Origin: Oscillospiraceae bacterium
Lineage (GTDB): Bacteria > Bacillota > Clostridia > Oscillospirales > Ruminococcaceae
Reading direction: 5' to 3'
Length of the DNA stretch: 61,853 nucleotides
NCBI GenBank assembly: GCA_024404875.1
Contig: JAKSPK010000010.1
Location: 1-61,853, forward strand
Position numbers and translations under genes: made by a program. Shown here piece by piece: positions 15,981-24,126 of the stretch. The notes beneath the pieces are model-generated. The model was not told the DNA's origin. It worked only from the letters and a program-made list of their open reading frames with translations, and made no database searches. How positions within the stretch are numbered: position 1 is the stretch's first letter; each line of letters opens with the position of its first letter.

Positions 15981-16640
15981 ATGCTGAATCAGCTGCTGAC
16001 GAAGCTGGAGCGTAAATTCGGACGCTTTGCGATCCCGCATCTGATGTCGATTATTCTGGTCGGCATGGTCGTGATCTTCTGCTTTGATATCCTGACGCAG
16101 TTCAATCCGAATATGACGAACACGGTCAGCTCATTGTTTATGTTTGATCTCGAACAGATTAAACAAGGGCAGATCTGGCGCGTGATCTCATTCGTTTTCC
16201 TTCCGCCTGCCACGAGCATTCTCTTTGCTGTGTTCGAGTTTTATTTCATATGGCTGATTGGAACGGCGCTGGAGAATCAATGGGGCAGCTTCAAATTCAA
16301 TATTTATTATCTGATCGGCATCATCGGTACGGTCATTGTCGGATTTTGTACCGGTTACGCAACAAATATCTATCTGAATCTTTCGATGTTTCTTGCATTT
16401 GCGATTCTGTTTCCTGAATTTGAGTTGTACTTGTTCTTCATCATTCCGATCAAGATCAAATGGCTCGGGATGGTGGATGGCTTTCTGCTTCTGGCGATGT
16501 TTATAGCCGGCGGGCTTACAAGCAAGCTGCTGCTGCTTGTTTCGGTTCTGAATCTGCTGCTGTTTTTCGGAAAGGATTTCTTTTCGGGCATCTATTACCG
16601 GATCCGGAGATGGTACTATCAGCAAAAAAGGCGCAAATAA
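15981..16640 (+). CDS. Rhomboid-like integral membrane protein lacking the protease motif
   Basis: Membrane protein of 219 aa with about six hydrophobic helices and a basic C-terminal tail (RRWYYQQKRRK). The layout (IWRVISFVFLPP, then FYFIWLIGTALENQWGSFKFN) resembles rhomboid-fold proteins, but the GxSG serine motif is replaced by NLSMFLAF and no paired catalytic His is evident, so it is probably a non-catalytic rhomboid relative. Its ATG lies one base after the dapB stop, with GAGG inside dapB, implying coupled translation within the lysine operon. The family label is tentative. Confidence 0.75.
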   Translation: MLNQLLTKLERKFGRFAIPHLMSIILVGMVVIFCFDILTQFNPNMTNTVSSLFMFDLEQIKQGQIWRVISFVFLPPATSILFAVFEFYFIWLIGTALENQWGSFKFNIYYLIGIIGTVIVGFCTGYATNIYLNLSMFLAFAILFPEFELYLFFIIPIKIKWLGMVDGFLLLAMFIAGGLTSKLLLLVSVLNLLLFFGKDFFSGIYYRIRRWYYQQKRRK

Positions 16641-16682
16641 GAAAAGCTCCGTATACGCGTTGTATACGGAGCTTTGTGTTAT
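16641..16682. terminator. Bidirectional terminator after the lysine operon
   Basis: A 14-bp perfect stem (AAAGCTCCGTATAC at 16643-16656 with GTATACGGAGCTTT at 16662-16675) between convergent genes. Confidence 0.85.
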
Positions 16683-16903
16683 TTTGAATTGTTTTGCTGC
16701 TGATTGTTCTGTTGTTGAATGGCGGTGCGTTCCGTCTTCTGGTAGAGGAAGATATCCTCTTTCCGGCTGAATTGCAGGCTGCTCTTTTTGACATAATCTG
16801 CTGCGCTGTGCTGCTTAACGACAGATTTGAGCTGACTGAGCAGACTGGCGAGGACAATGCCTCCGACGATCAGGCCGATGATGAGTGGTACAATGATTTG
16901 CAT
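16679..16903 (-). CDS. Small single-pass membrane protein
   Basis: Protein of 74 aa: an N-terminal hydrophobic helix (IIVPLIIGLIVGGIVLASLL) followed by a charged region and a Gln/Asn-rich tail. AAAGGAG stands upstream. It is the last gene of a minus-strand operon with the SPFH protein and the zinc-ribbon membrane protein, only 15 bp after the latter, so it may be an accessory subunit of that membrane assembly. No family recognised. Confidence 0.7.
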   Translation of the reverse strand: MQIIVPLIIGLIVGGIVLASLLSQLKSVVKQHSAADYVKKSSLQFSRKEDIFLYQKTERTAIQQQNNQQQNNSK

Positions 16904-16918
16904 AACCGGCTCCTTTCA

Positions 16919-17998
16919 TTAAATGAACAATCCGATCAGATAGCTGACAACCGTGACAGCGGCTGTGACCGCGAAGAAAATACCCCACGCCTTGCCCTTG
17001 TCCGACGGCAGATCGCCGACGAACTTGCCTGACTGGCCGTTCATAGCGAAGGTATAGCGGTTGCCGTTCCATGAGGTATTGAGCAGCCAGACGGGATAAA
17101 GTGCATATTTCGCTTTGCCGCTTTTCAGCTGGATGCTGTCATTTTCGACATCGACTGTATCATAGCCCTGCACGGATTTCCGGAATTCATCGAGCGTGCT
17201 CTGGCGGATTCGCTCATTCGCCCGCTTGATGCTTGCCTCAGAATCCACATCGAACTTATCTGCAAGATAACCGGAGAGATACGCAGTCTGAAACTCGACG
17301 GCTTCTTTGCAGTCGAAAGGCTCCAGCGCTTCCATCATGGTATCATCCATTTTCATCGATCCGTCAACCGGCACATTCTCAAAGGATAATGCACCGCAGC
17401 GGATGACCGAATAATTCTTGATTTCGGTATAGTGGAAATTCTGGTCACTCCATTTACGTTCTTTTTGCGCCTTGTAGCGAATCTGCGCATCGACATCGCA
17501 GTCAAAGAGCCAGACCGGAACATAGACGCCCTTGATCTCGTCGATATGGTTCTGGCTTTTGAAAATCTTGGGGAGCAGCGGCTTGCCCTCCATATGCTTG
17601 AGCAGTGCGGCCTTTGCCTGCTCTTTGTTCAGTTTGAACGGGATTACGAGATCCGGCTTCAGGTCACCGCTGAACTGACCAGCCATGATGACCGGATTAT
17701 CACAGTAGGGGCATTTTGAAGCCGCTGTAGTCTCATCTGCAACGACCTCGCCGCCGCAGGACTGGCATTTGTAAATGCGGAGATTATCTGCTTCGCCCTG
17801 CTCCCACTCGGAGCCGGCGGATTCCTCCCACTCCATGTTGGATTCGCCGTCTGTCTCATTCAGTGCCTCATCGTAGCTGCGGAGCGTCTCGATATCGAAC
17901 TCCGATCCGCAGAAGGGGCATTTCATTTTCTGGGTGGTGCTGTCAAATTCGACTTTACCCATGCAGCATGGGCATTTGTATTCTATCAGATCAGCCAT
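16919..17998 (-). CDS. Zinc-ribbon membrane protein
   Basis: Protein of 359 aa. Two zinc ribbons lie at the N-terminus: YKCPCCMGKVEF...KCPFCGSEF (residues 7-35) and YKCQSCGGEV...SKCPYCDNP (about 75-103). A long soluble domain follows, resembling the TFIIB-type zinc-ribbon proteins encoded beside SPFH genes in Clostridia, and one C-terminal membrane helix (WGIFFAVTAAVTVVSYLIGLFI, quoted as AVTVVSYLIGLFI). The start at 17998 has AAAGGATG upstream; the longer frame to 18061 has none. It is cotranscribed with the SPFH gene 82 bp upstream. A membrane-linked role in envelope stress or proteostasis is plausible but not shown. Confidence 0.8.
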   Translation of the reverse strand: MADLIEYKCPCCMGKVEFDSTTQKMKCPFCGSEFDIETLRSYDEALNETDGESNMEWEESAGSEWEQGEADNLRIYKCQSCGGEVVADETTAASKCPYCDNPVIMAGQFSGDLKPDLVIPFKLNKEQAKAALLKHMEGKPLLPKIFKSQNHIDEIKGVYVPVWLFDCDVDAQIRYKAQKERKWSDQNFHYTEIKNYSVIRCGALSFENVPVDGSMKMDDTMMEALEPFDCKEAVEFQTAYLSGYLADKFDVDSEASIKRANERIRQSTLDEFRKSVQGYDTVDVENDSIQLKSGKAKYALYPVWLLNTSWNGNRYTFAMNGQSGKFVGDLPSDKGKAWGIFFAVTAAVTVVSYLIGLFI

Positions 17999-18080
17999 AT
18001 ATGCATCCTTTCGGCATTTGTTTCCGTAAGCTGTAAAATGCCGGACAGGCAATCTGCCCACCCGGCATTCGAATTACGCA

Positions 18081-19430
18081 TTACTGTGCATCATTATCAT
18101 CGAACACATCGCCGCATTCAGGGCAGAATTTCGGCGGATTCTTCGGATCCTCCGGAACCCAGCCGCACTTGTCGCACTTATAAAGCGGTGCATCTGCGGG
18201 CTTCTTGCCGCCGCAGTTCTGGCAGAACTTGCCCTGATTGACCGTGCCGCAGGAGCAGGTCCAGCCTTCGGCCGGTGCGGGCTGTGCAGAACCGCAGTTC
18301 TGGCAGAATTTGCCGGTGTTGACCGTACCGCAGGAGCAGGTCCAGCCTGCTGCTGCCGGAGCTGCCGGAGCAGGTGCTGCGGGAGCCGGAGCAACCTGCT
18401 GCTGCTGGCCCATTGCAAAGAGCTGAGACGGATTCATTCCGCCTGCCATGCCCTGTGCCATGCCCATGCCCATGAATGCATTCACTGCACCGTTCGGATT
18501 CTTGGCAGCATCCTGCATTGCCTGAGCCTGTGCGCTCACGAGCGTAGCAGCTGCCATGTTCGGATTGCGGTTGATTGCGGCGCGCTGTGCTTCCTTGATC
18601 ATCTGCTCGTCTTCCTTGGAAATTGTAGCAGAGTTGATTGTGACCTTTGTCAGCGTGATGCCGCGTGTTGTGAGCCAATCTTCTTTCAGTGCAGCGTTCA
18701 GTGCATCAGTCAGCTCCTGCGTGTGACCGGGAAGCGCGCTGTAGCGGATGCCCAGTTCGGAGATCTTTGCGAATGCCGGCTGAAGCGCATTCAGGAACTC
18801 GCTTCTCATCTGCTGATCGAGATCTTTGCCGCTGTCGTTCTGCTTGGAGAATTCCTCATGTACATTGCCCGCGACATTTACATAGAACAGGATCGGATCG
18901 GTGATCTGATACATATACTGGCCGTTGCAGCGGACAGCAACATCAATATCAAGGCCGATATTGTTGTCAACAACGCGGAACGGGATCGGATTCTGTGTGC
19001 CGAAAAGATTGCCCATTGTCGGCTTGGTGTTGAAGTAATAAACGCGCTGATCCTTGCCGGTATCGCCGCCCATCTTGAATCTTCTGCCGAAGGTCTTGAA
19101 GCTTTCAACGATGCCGTGGCCGAGGCCGCCGAGACCCTGGCCGGAGAAGATGCTCGGCTCGGAGCCGATGTCATATTTGTATTCACCCGGTTCTGCGCAG
19201 ATCTCCATGATTCGACCCTGCTCAACGATGATCATGCACTGGCCATCAGCGACCGCAACGATCGAACCGTTCGTAATAATGTTGTCATCGCCCTTGTTGT
19301 TGCCCTTGGTGCGCTTGTGGCCCTTGACCATCAGAACATCGCTGGGCAGCGATTCGCAGTAGAAATATTCAAGCCATTGATCCTTCAGTGTGCTGCTTGC
19401 TGCGCCGAGTGCTGCTGCAATCAATCCCAT
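18081..19430 (-). CDS. SPFH-domain protein with three zinc ribbons (YdjI-like)
   Basis: Protein of 449 aa. Residues 1-310 form an SPFH/band-7-like domain of the YdjI type (LKDQWLEYFYCESLPSDVLM near the start). A Met/Gly/Gln-rich linker follows, then an Ala/Pro spacer and three short zinc ribbons. The first two are near-identical repeats (GWTCSCGTVN-GKFCQNCG) and the third differs (KCDKCGWVPEDPKN...FCPECGD). GGAG lies upstream of the start. SPFH proteins oligomerise at membranes; in Bacillus, YdjI acts with membrane-stress proteins. The tandem ribbon duplication looks recent. The first gene of a three-gene operon. Confidence 0.85.
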   Translation of the reverse strand: MGLIAAALGAASSTLKDQWLEYFYCESLPSDVLMVKGHKRTKGNNKGDDNIITNGSIVAVADGQCMIIVEQGRIMEICAEPGEYKYDIGSEPSIFSGQGLGGLGHGIVESFKTFGRRFKMGGDTGKDQRVYYFNTKPTMGNLFGTQNPIPFRVVDNNIGLDIDVAVRCNGQYMYQITDPILFYVNVAGNVHEEFSKQNDSGKDLDQQMRSEFLNALQPAFAKISELGIRYSALPGHTQELTDALNAALKEDWLTTRGITLTKVTINSATISKEDEQMIKEAQRAAINRNPNMAAATLVSAQAQAMQDAAKNPNGAVNAFMGMGMAQGMAGGMNPSQLFAMGQQQQVAPAPAAPAPAAPAAAGWTCSCGTVNTGKFCQNCGSAQPAPAEGWTCSCGTVNQGKFCQNCGGKKPADAPLYKCDKCGWVPEDPKNPPKFCPECGDVFDDNDAQ

Positions 19431-19519
19431 AATAATACTCCTTTCGATACCAAAACAGTCACCGCGAATTCTGCGGCTAAAATAAACAATATCTGATCTT
19501 CTAGATATCGTTGCTTTTA

Positions 19520-19548
19520 ATTATAACATATTTTTGAATTGTTTGCAA
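19520..19548 (-). promoter_or_regulatory. Promoter of the SPFH operon
   Basis: Minus strand TTGCAA (19543-19548), 17-bp spacer, TATAAT (19520-19525). Confidence 0.7.
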
Positions 19549-19687
19549 TGAGTATGCGACAAAAAGTGTTGCCTCAATTTGAATAAATATTTTTCCACAT
19601 CATTGTGTAAGCTGCACTATCATTATTTCGCGGCCACCGGTTTTTCGGTCAGGCTGCGAAGCAGTTTTTTTAATTTTTCCGTATCCA

Positions 19688-19716
19688 TTGCACTTTTCTT
19701 CAAAATGTGATATAAT
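19688..19716 (+). promoter_or_regulatory. Promoter of the thrH-like gene
   Basis: TTGCAC (19688-19693), 17-bp spacer, TATAAT (19711-19716). Confidence 0.7.
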
Positions 19717-19766
19717 ATCTGTATCAGTTTAATGTACTGAATGTTTGTAAAAAGGAGAAATGTGTT

Positions 19767-20369
19767 ATGTTTATCACCTGTCTTGATCTGGAAGGCGTAC
19801 TGGTTCCGGAAATCTGGATCGCGTTTGCGGAGGCGAGCGGCATCCCTGAGCTGCGGAAGACCACCCGTGATGAGCCGGATTACGATAAGCTGATGCAGTA
19901 TCGTCTGGCAATCCTTAAGGAGCATGGTCTCGGTTTGAATGAAATTCAGGAGACGATCAAAAAGATCGAGCCGATGGAGGGCGCAAAGGCGTTTCTCGAT
20001 GAGCTCCGTTCGATTTGTCAGGTCATCATCATCAGCGATACCTTTGCGCAGTTCGCATCGCCGCTGATGGAGAAGCTGGGCTGGCCGACCATTTTCTGCA
20101 ATTCGCTTGAGGTCGCAGAGGACGGCGCAATTACCGGATATAAGATGCGCTGTGAGAAGTCCAAGCTGACAACGGTCAAGGCGCTCCAGTCGATCGGCTA
20201 TGATACGATTGCAAGCGGCGACAGCTTCAACGATCTTGGCATGATCGGTGCGAGCAAGGCAGGTTTTCTGTTCCGCTCAACCGAGCAGATCAAGAAGGAT
20301 TATCCGCAGTACCCCGCATTTGAGACCTATGACGAGCTGCTTGCTGCGATCAAGGCTGCGATGCAGTAA
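19767..20369 (+). CDS. thrH: ThrH-like phosphoserine phosphatase / homoserine phosphotransferase
   Basis: HAD-superfamily enzyme of 200 aa that closely follows Pseudomonas ThrH along its whole length. The start CLDLEGVLVPEIWIAFAE carries the nucleophilic Asp (DLEG, an unusual DxEG instead of DxDG), motif II is IISDTFAQF, and motif III/IV is ASGDSFNDLGM. ThrH removes phosphate from phosphoserine and can pass it to homoserine, bypassing homoserine kinase. Homoserine dehydrogenase is encoded elsewhere in the window (47557), and no thrB is seen here. AAAAAGGAG precedes the start. Monocistronic with its own promoter. Confidence 0.88.
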   Translation: MFITCLDLEGVLVPEIWIAFAEASGIPELRKTTRDEPDYDKLMQYRLAILKEHGLGLNEIQETIKKIEPMEGAKAFLDELRSICQVIIISDTFAQFASPLMEKLGWPTIFCNSLEVAEDGAITGYKMRCEKSKLTTVKALQSIGYDTIASGDSFNDLGMIGASKAGFLFRSTEQIKKDYPQYPAFETYDELLAAIKAAMQ

Positions 20370-20372
20370 GCA

Positions 20373-20753
20373 TTACCACTTCTGACAGAAAAACTCGACC
20401 TGTTCGCCGAGCGGTCCGATGCAGAATCCGACACGCGCCGGAAATGCCGGATTGCCCCCGACCTGTACATCCTTTGGCTCCATGTGGATCTGATACCCAG
20501 CTGCGCGCACGGTTTCGATCATTGCATCCGTATCATCGACGCAAAGCGCAAAGTGTCGGATGATGCCTTCCTGCATTTCAGATTTGCCGTTCCGGAAGAT
20601 CTCGACAATTCCGCTGCCGGTGTCCAGCAGTGTGCAGGCATCGCTTTCCATAAGAACAGAAAGATGCAGCAGATCCCTGTAGAATGCGAGAACCGCTGTA
20701 TATTCTGCATCGTTCTGTGTTTTCATGGATACATGGTGAAGTCCAAAAATCAT
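20373..20753 (-). CDS. VOC-superfamily (glyoxalase/bleomycin-resistance fold) protein
   Basis: Protein of 126 aa with the paired beta-alpha-beta-beta-beta modules of VOC proteins: GLHHVSMKTQ at the N-terminus (metal-binding His), RHFALCVDDTDAMIETV in the middle, and GEQVEFFCQKW at the end with the metal-binding Glu. The closest general type is lactoylglutathione-lyase-like dioxygenases of unknown substrate. The start at 20753 has AAAAGGTGG upstream. It is convergent with the thrH-like gene (3 bp apart) and read from a consensus promoter about 190 bp upstream. Confidence 0.8.
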   Translation of the reverse strand: MIFGLHHVSMKTQNDAEYTAVLAFYRDLLHLSVLMESDACTLLDTGSGIVEIFRNGKSEMQEGIIRHFALCVDDTDAMIETVRAAGYQIHMEPKDVQVGGNPAFPARVGFCIGPLGEQVEFFCQKW

Positions 20754-20945
20754 AATTACCACCTTTTGCAATTCTGAATTGTATTGATTTACCAGCGAGA
20801 TTTGAAGCAGCTGTGAACGACTCTTGTTGTGAGAACGGGCAGAAAGCTGCCTTGCTGTCGCAGGGCAAAGGTATCTGTCGCGCAGTATCACGGCAAAATG
20901 GATGAGCAGATAGCATCAGAAAATAGTTGGTGCATCAATATTATT

Positions 20946-20974
20946 ATCATACTGTATTCCGGCGCAAATGTCAA
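20946..20974 (-). promoter_or_regulatory. Promoter of the VOC gene
   Basis: Minus strand TTGACA (20969-20974), 17-bp spacer, TATGAT (20946-20951). The resulting leader is about 185 nt. Confidence 0.75.
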
Positions 20975-20976
20975 TA

Positions 20977-21018
20977 CAAAAAAGTCCCGCTGTATTGCTC
21001 TTTCATACAGCGGGATTT
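20977..21018 (-). terminator. Orphan minus-strand terminator
   Basis: Stem CCCGCTGTAT (20986-20995) with ATACAGCGGG (21004-21014), followed on the minus strand by six Ts. No annotated minus-strand gene ends here. Confidence 0.6.
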
Positions 21019-21140
21019 CCATACATACCGGAGAACAGAAGAATCGTGCTTTCTGCTGTGCTCCGATGCGCAGATGACTTTTTATATACATTAAAACTAG
21101 GCAATCTGGATGCTTTTTTGAGGAGTATTGTGCAATCCTA

Positions 21141-21169
21141 TTGACATGACTGACTTTTTGTGCTATACT
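21141..21169 (+). promoter_or_regulatory. Promoter of the AraC-type fusion regulator
   Basis: TTGACA (21141-21146), 17-bp spacer, TATACT (21164-21169); short leader of about 35 nt. Confidence 0.8.
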
Positions 21170-21209
21170 AATGTTAAATTGTAACATACAGAACGGGAGG
21201 GGATGCAGT

Positions 21210-23444
21210 ATGAAAAAACGGCTGCTGATCGGCGTAATCGTTTGCGAGACAGAACAGCTCATGCAGCGCAGACTGCTCAAGGGTATATCGGCGCAGGGCT
21301 TTGACCTCAATATGGATATCGCTGTATTTTCGTGCATTTCCAACATCACGGAGATGACACCGCATCAGAAGGCAGAATTCAATCTGTTCAATTATATGCA
21401 TCTTCCATCCTTTGACGGCATTCTCTATCTGCGCGATTCCATTCACAGCGAGGAGCAGAGAAGAAAGCTCGACAGCATTCTGCTGGAACAGAAGATTCCG
21501 GTGCTTGTGCTGGATGACAATACCAGTCCGTTCCCTTATCTGATGATGGACGACCGCAACGGCTTTGCTGCGATCACTGAGCACATGATTCGTGTTCACG
21601 GCCTGACCGATCTGCTGTGCCTGACCGGATTCAAGGGACACTATACCGCAGAGCAGCGGGCGCTAGGTTTTCGGGATGCGCTTGAAGCGGCAGGTTTGCC
21701 CTTCTCCGAGGATATGGTCATCTACGGCGATTACTGGCATGGTTCCGGCAAGAAGCTCGCCTCAGAATTTCTCGAAAAGAAACGGCGTTTGCCGCAGGGC
21801 GTTGTCTGCGGCAATGATCCGATGGCAATGGCGCTCTGTCACGGACTGATCGGCAACGGCATCCGCATCCCGGAGGATATCATGATCGCGGGATATGATG
21901 CGTCGCTGACCGAAACGCGCTGTATGATTCCGCTGACCAGCTATGTGCGCCGGAATTTCCGGCTCGGCGCAATGGGCGTTGCGAAGCTCTATCAGATGAT
22001 GACAGGTGAAACCTGTGCGCTGACACAGACCGAGCGGATCGAATGTATCACCGGTGACAGCTGTGCCTGCGGCGTGGATGTGGAGTATCTGCGGCATCAG
22101 ATCCGTGTTGAAGAAACGCAGGACGCGTTTCGCACGATGTTCCGCACGAGCAATATGAGCAGCAATCTGGCCAGCAGTCAGACGCTCGATGACTGCATGG
22201 AAACGATCCGGCGTCATGTGTATCTGATTCGTGACTGCAAGGAATTCTTCATCTGTCTCTGCGAGGACTGGGAGGGCGGCGGCGCACTCGAAAATCCTGC
22301 TGAATACCGCAGAGAGGGCTTCCCGAAGCATATGCTGCTCAAGCTGTTCGATGAACCAAGCGGCTGCATCGTTACAAAGCCTTTCCCGACGGTGAAAATG
22401 CTTCCAAGGCTTTTTGAGGAGCGGGAAAAGCCGACCGTATTCTTCTTCTCGCCGCTGCATCACAATGATCGCTTCTTCGGTATTGCTGCTTTGAGCTTCG
22501 GTGAGCGGCTTGATACATATGATCCGTTGTACTGCGAATGGCTGACGATCGTCAATACAGCACTGGAATTTGTCCGGATGCAGACTTATCTCAAGCGCTT
22601 TAATAACCGCATCTATCTTTCGTCGATCCGTGATGCGCTGACCGGTCTTTATAATTACGATGGCTACCGCAAATTCTCCCGCGAATGCTTCGATGCCGCA
22701 AAGAATGAACACCGCAGATTTCTGCTGCTCTACGCGAGCTTTGATTCGCTTCGGCAGATCAATGAGACCTACGGTCATTCCGAGGGCGACAGCGCCGTAA
22801 CTGTTCTTGCGAATGCAATGAACAACAGCTGCACGACCTACGAACGCTGTGCGCGTATCGAGGATGCGGAATTTGCGATCGTCGGTTATCAGGACTATGA
22901 GGAGGATGCGTGTCAGCGGCTTGTCTACGCGATCTCAGGTTATCTGGAGCATTATAACCAAAGCTCACTGAAGCCCTATAAGATCACCGCGAGCTTCGGC
23001 TACTTCTGCGATTATATCTGCCCCGGCATGACACTGGAGGAGATCATTGCATCCGTCGCCGGAAAAATCGAGGAGAGCCGCGCTTCCAAGCAAAACGAAA
23101 AATCATCGCCGTATTACCGCGAATTTGTCGACCTGCGCGAGCGCATATACAGCAATCCGCAGGAAGACTGGAGCATAAATACGATGTGCCGGGATCTCAT
23201 CCTCAGCCGCGGCTATTTCCAGAAGCTTTATACCCGCTGCTTCGGCATCAGCTTTACGCAGGATGTCATCAACAGCCGCATCGAGCTTTCCAAGCGCTTG
23301 CTTTCCAGCACGGATTACAGCATTGCCTATATCGCGGATCAGAGCGGCTATAGCAATTATGTGCACTTTATGCATCAGTTCAAGAAGATCGTCGGTATCA
23401 CGCCGACAGAATACCGCAAGCGAAAACGCCAGACGGAGGAGTGA
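21210..23444 (+). CDS. Fusion regulator: LacI-type sensor, degenerate GGDEF, AraC DNA-binding domain
   Basis: Cytosolic protein of 744 aa without a signal peptide. Residues 1-290 are a LacI/periplasmic-binding-type sugar-sensor fold (RLLIGVIVCE ... LLCLTGFKGHYTAEQRALGFRDAL ... VVCGNDPMAMAL). A linker of about 170 residues follows. Residues 465-635 have the outline of a GGDEF domain (DALTGLYNYDGYRKF), but the signature loop reads RIEDAEFAIVG, so it should not make cyclic di-GMP. The last ~95 residues are an AraC double helix-turn-helix (SRGYFQKLYTRCFGISFTQ ... IADQSGYSNYVHFMHQFKK). GGGAGGGG stands 7 nt before the start at 21210. A carbohydrate-responsive activator is the best guess. Confidence 0.85.
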   Translation: MKKRLLIGVIVCETEQLMQRRLLKGISAQGFDLNMDIAVFSCISNITEMTPHQKAEFNLFNYMHLPSFDGILYLRDSIHSEEQRRKLDSILLEQKIPVLVLDDNTSPFPYLMMDDRNGFAAITEHMIRVHGLTDLLCLTGFKGHYTAEQRALGFRDALEAAGLPFSEDMVIYGDYWHGSGKKLASEFLEKKRRLPQGVVCGNDPMAMALCHGLIGNGIRIPEDIMIAGYDASLTETRCMIPLTSYVRRNFRLGAMGVAKLYQMMTGETCALTQTERIECITGDSCACGVDVEYLRHQIRVEETQDAFRTMFRTSNMSSNLASSQTLDDCMETIRRHVYLIRDCKEFFICLCEDWEGGGALENPAEYRREGFPKHMLLKLFDEPSGCIVTKPFPTVKMLPRLFEEREKPTVFFFSPLHHNDRFFGIAALSFGERLDTYDPLYCEWLTIVNTALEFVRMQTYLKRFNNRIYLSSIRDALTGLYNYDGYRKFSRECFDAAKNEHRRFLLLYASFDSLRQINETYGHSEGDSAVTVLANAMNNSCTTYERCARIEDAEFAIVGYQDYEEDACQRLVYAISGYLEHYNQSSLKPYKITASFGYFCDYICPGMTLEEIIASVAGKIEESRASKQNEKSSPYYREFVDLRERIYSNPQEDWSINTMCRDLILSRGYFQKLYTRCFGISFTQDVINSRIELSKRLLSSTDYSIAYIADQSGYSNYVHFMHQFKKIVGITPTEYRKRKRQTEE

Positions 23445-23450
23445 TCGAAT

Positions 23451-23870
23451 ATGAATGACTATGTGAATGAGCTGCTTTCCGGCATACCGTTTTTTGTTCT
23501 TGTCATCGCGGCAGTTGTTGTTGTATTTCTTGCGTTCCGTAAGATCACCAAGACCGTTTTTAAGATCGTTCTGATCTGTGTTGCGCTTTCCGTCTTTTGT
23601 CCGTCTGCATGGATGACGGTCAAAAAGTGCGGCGCTTTCCTGACCGGAAAGTATGCACCGGAAAAGAGCCTTACCTATGCGATCGAAAATCTCGACAAGG
23701 AAGCAGTAAAAAAGCTGCTGGAGGATGGCGAAGATCCGAATGCGGATTCGTACTCGTTCTTCAAGGGCAATTACAATGATCCTGAAGTTTCCGAATCGCT
23801 GGTACAAAAGGCAATCCGCCTTGGAAAGCCGGAGATTGCAAAGCTTCTGCAGCAATACGGCGCCAAATAA
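23451..23870 (+). CDS. Small membrane protein with ankyrin-like C-terminus
   Basis: Protein of 139 aa with two N-terminal hydrophobic helices (residues 11-30 and 38-55) and a soluble C-terminal half. That half reads like one and a half degenerate ankyrin repeats (DKEAVKKLLEDGEDPNAD ... LVQKAIRLGKPEIAKLLQQYGAK). It starts 6 bp after the stop of the AraC-type fusion, with GGAGGAG inside that gene's end, so the two are cotranscribed. Function unknown; a membrane partner of the regulator is possible. Confidence 0.75.
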   Translation: MNDYVNELLSGIPFFVLVIAAVVVVFLAFRKITKTVFKIVLICVALSVFCPSAWMTVKKCGAFLTGKYAPEKSLTYAIENLDKEAVKKLLEDGEDPNADSYSFFKGNYNDPEVSESLVQKAIRLGKPEIAKLLQQYGAK

Positions 23871-23885
23871 CCAAAACTGACAGAC

Positions 23886-23914
23886 AGATGTCCCTGCGGG
23901 GGCATCTTTTTTTG
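23886..23914 (+). terminator. Terminator after the ankyrin-like gene
   Basis: AGATGTCCC / GGGGCATCT stem with a TGCG loop, followed by seven Ts. Confidence 0.9.
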
Positions 23915-24012
23915 AACAATGCAGAAGATGACGAACAATAGGGGAGACGAATTTGCCGGAATGATCGTGACAGACGATCTGTTTGAATGCGGTCAGAAGT
24001 GAATTGGGTATT

Positions 24013-24043
24013 ACAAAGAACCGGCCTGATGACAGACCGGTTC
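24013..24043 (-). terminator. Probable terminator of the GH16 gene
   Basis: GAACCGG (24018-24024) pairs with CCGGTTC (24037-24043); short T run on the minus strand. Confidence 0.55.
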
Positions 24044-24126
24044 TCTGAATGATTCGGGCAATATAGTACAAAGCTGATGGCACAAATGCGCTGTCAAGCG
24101 TCAGGCAGGCTATGAATAGTGCTGCC

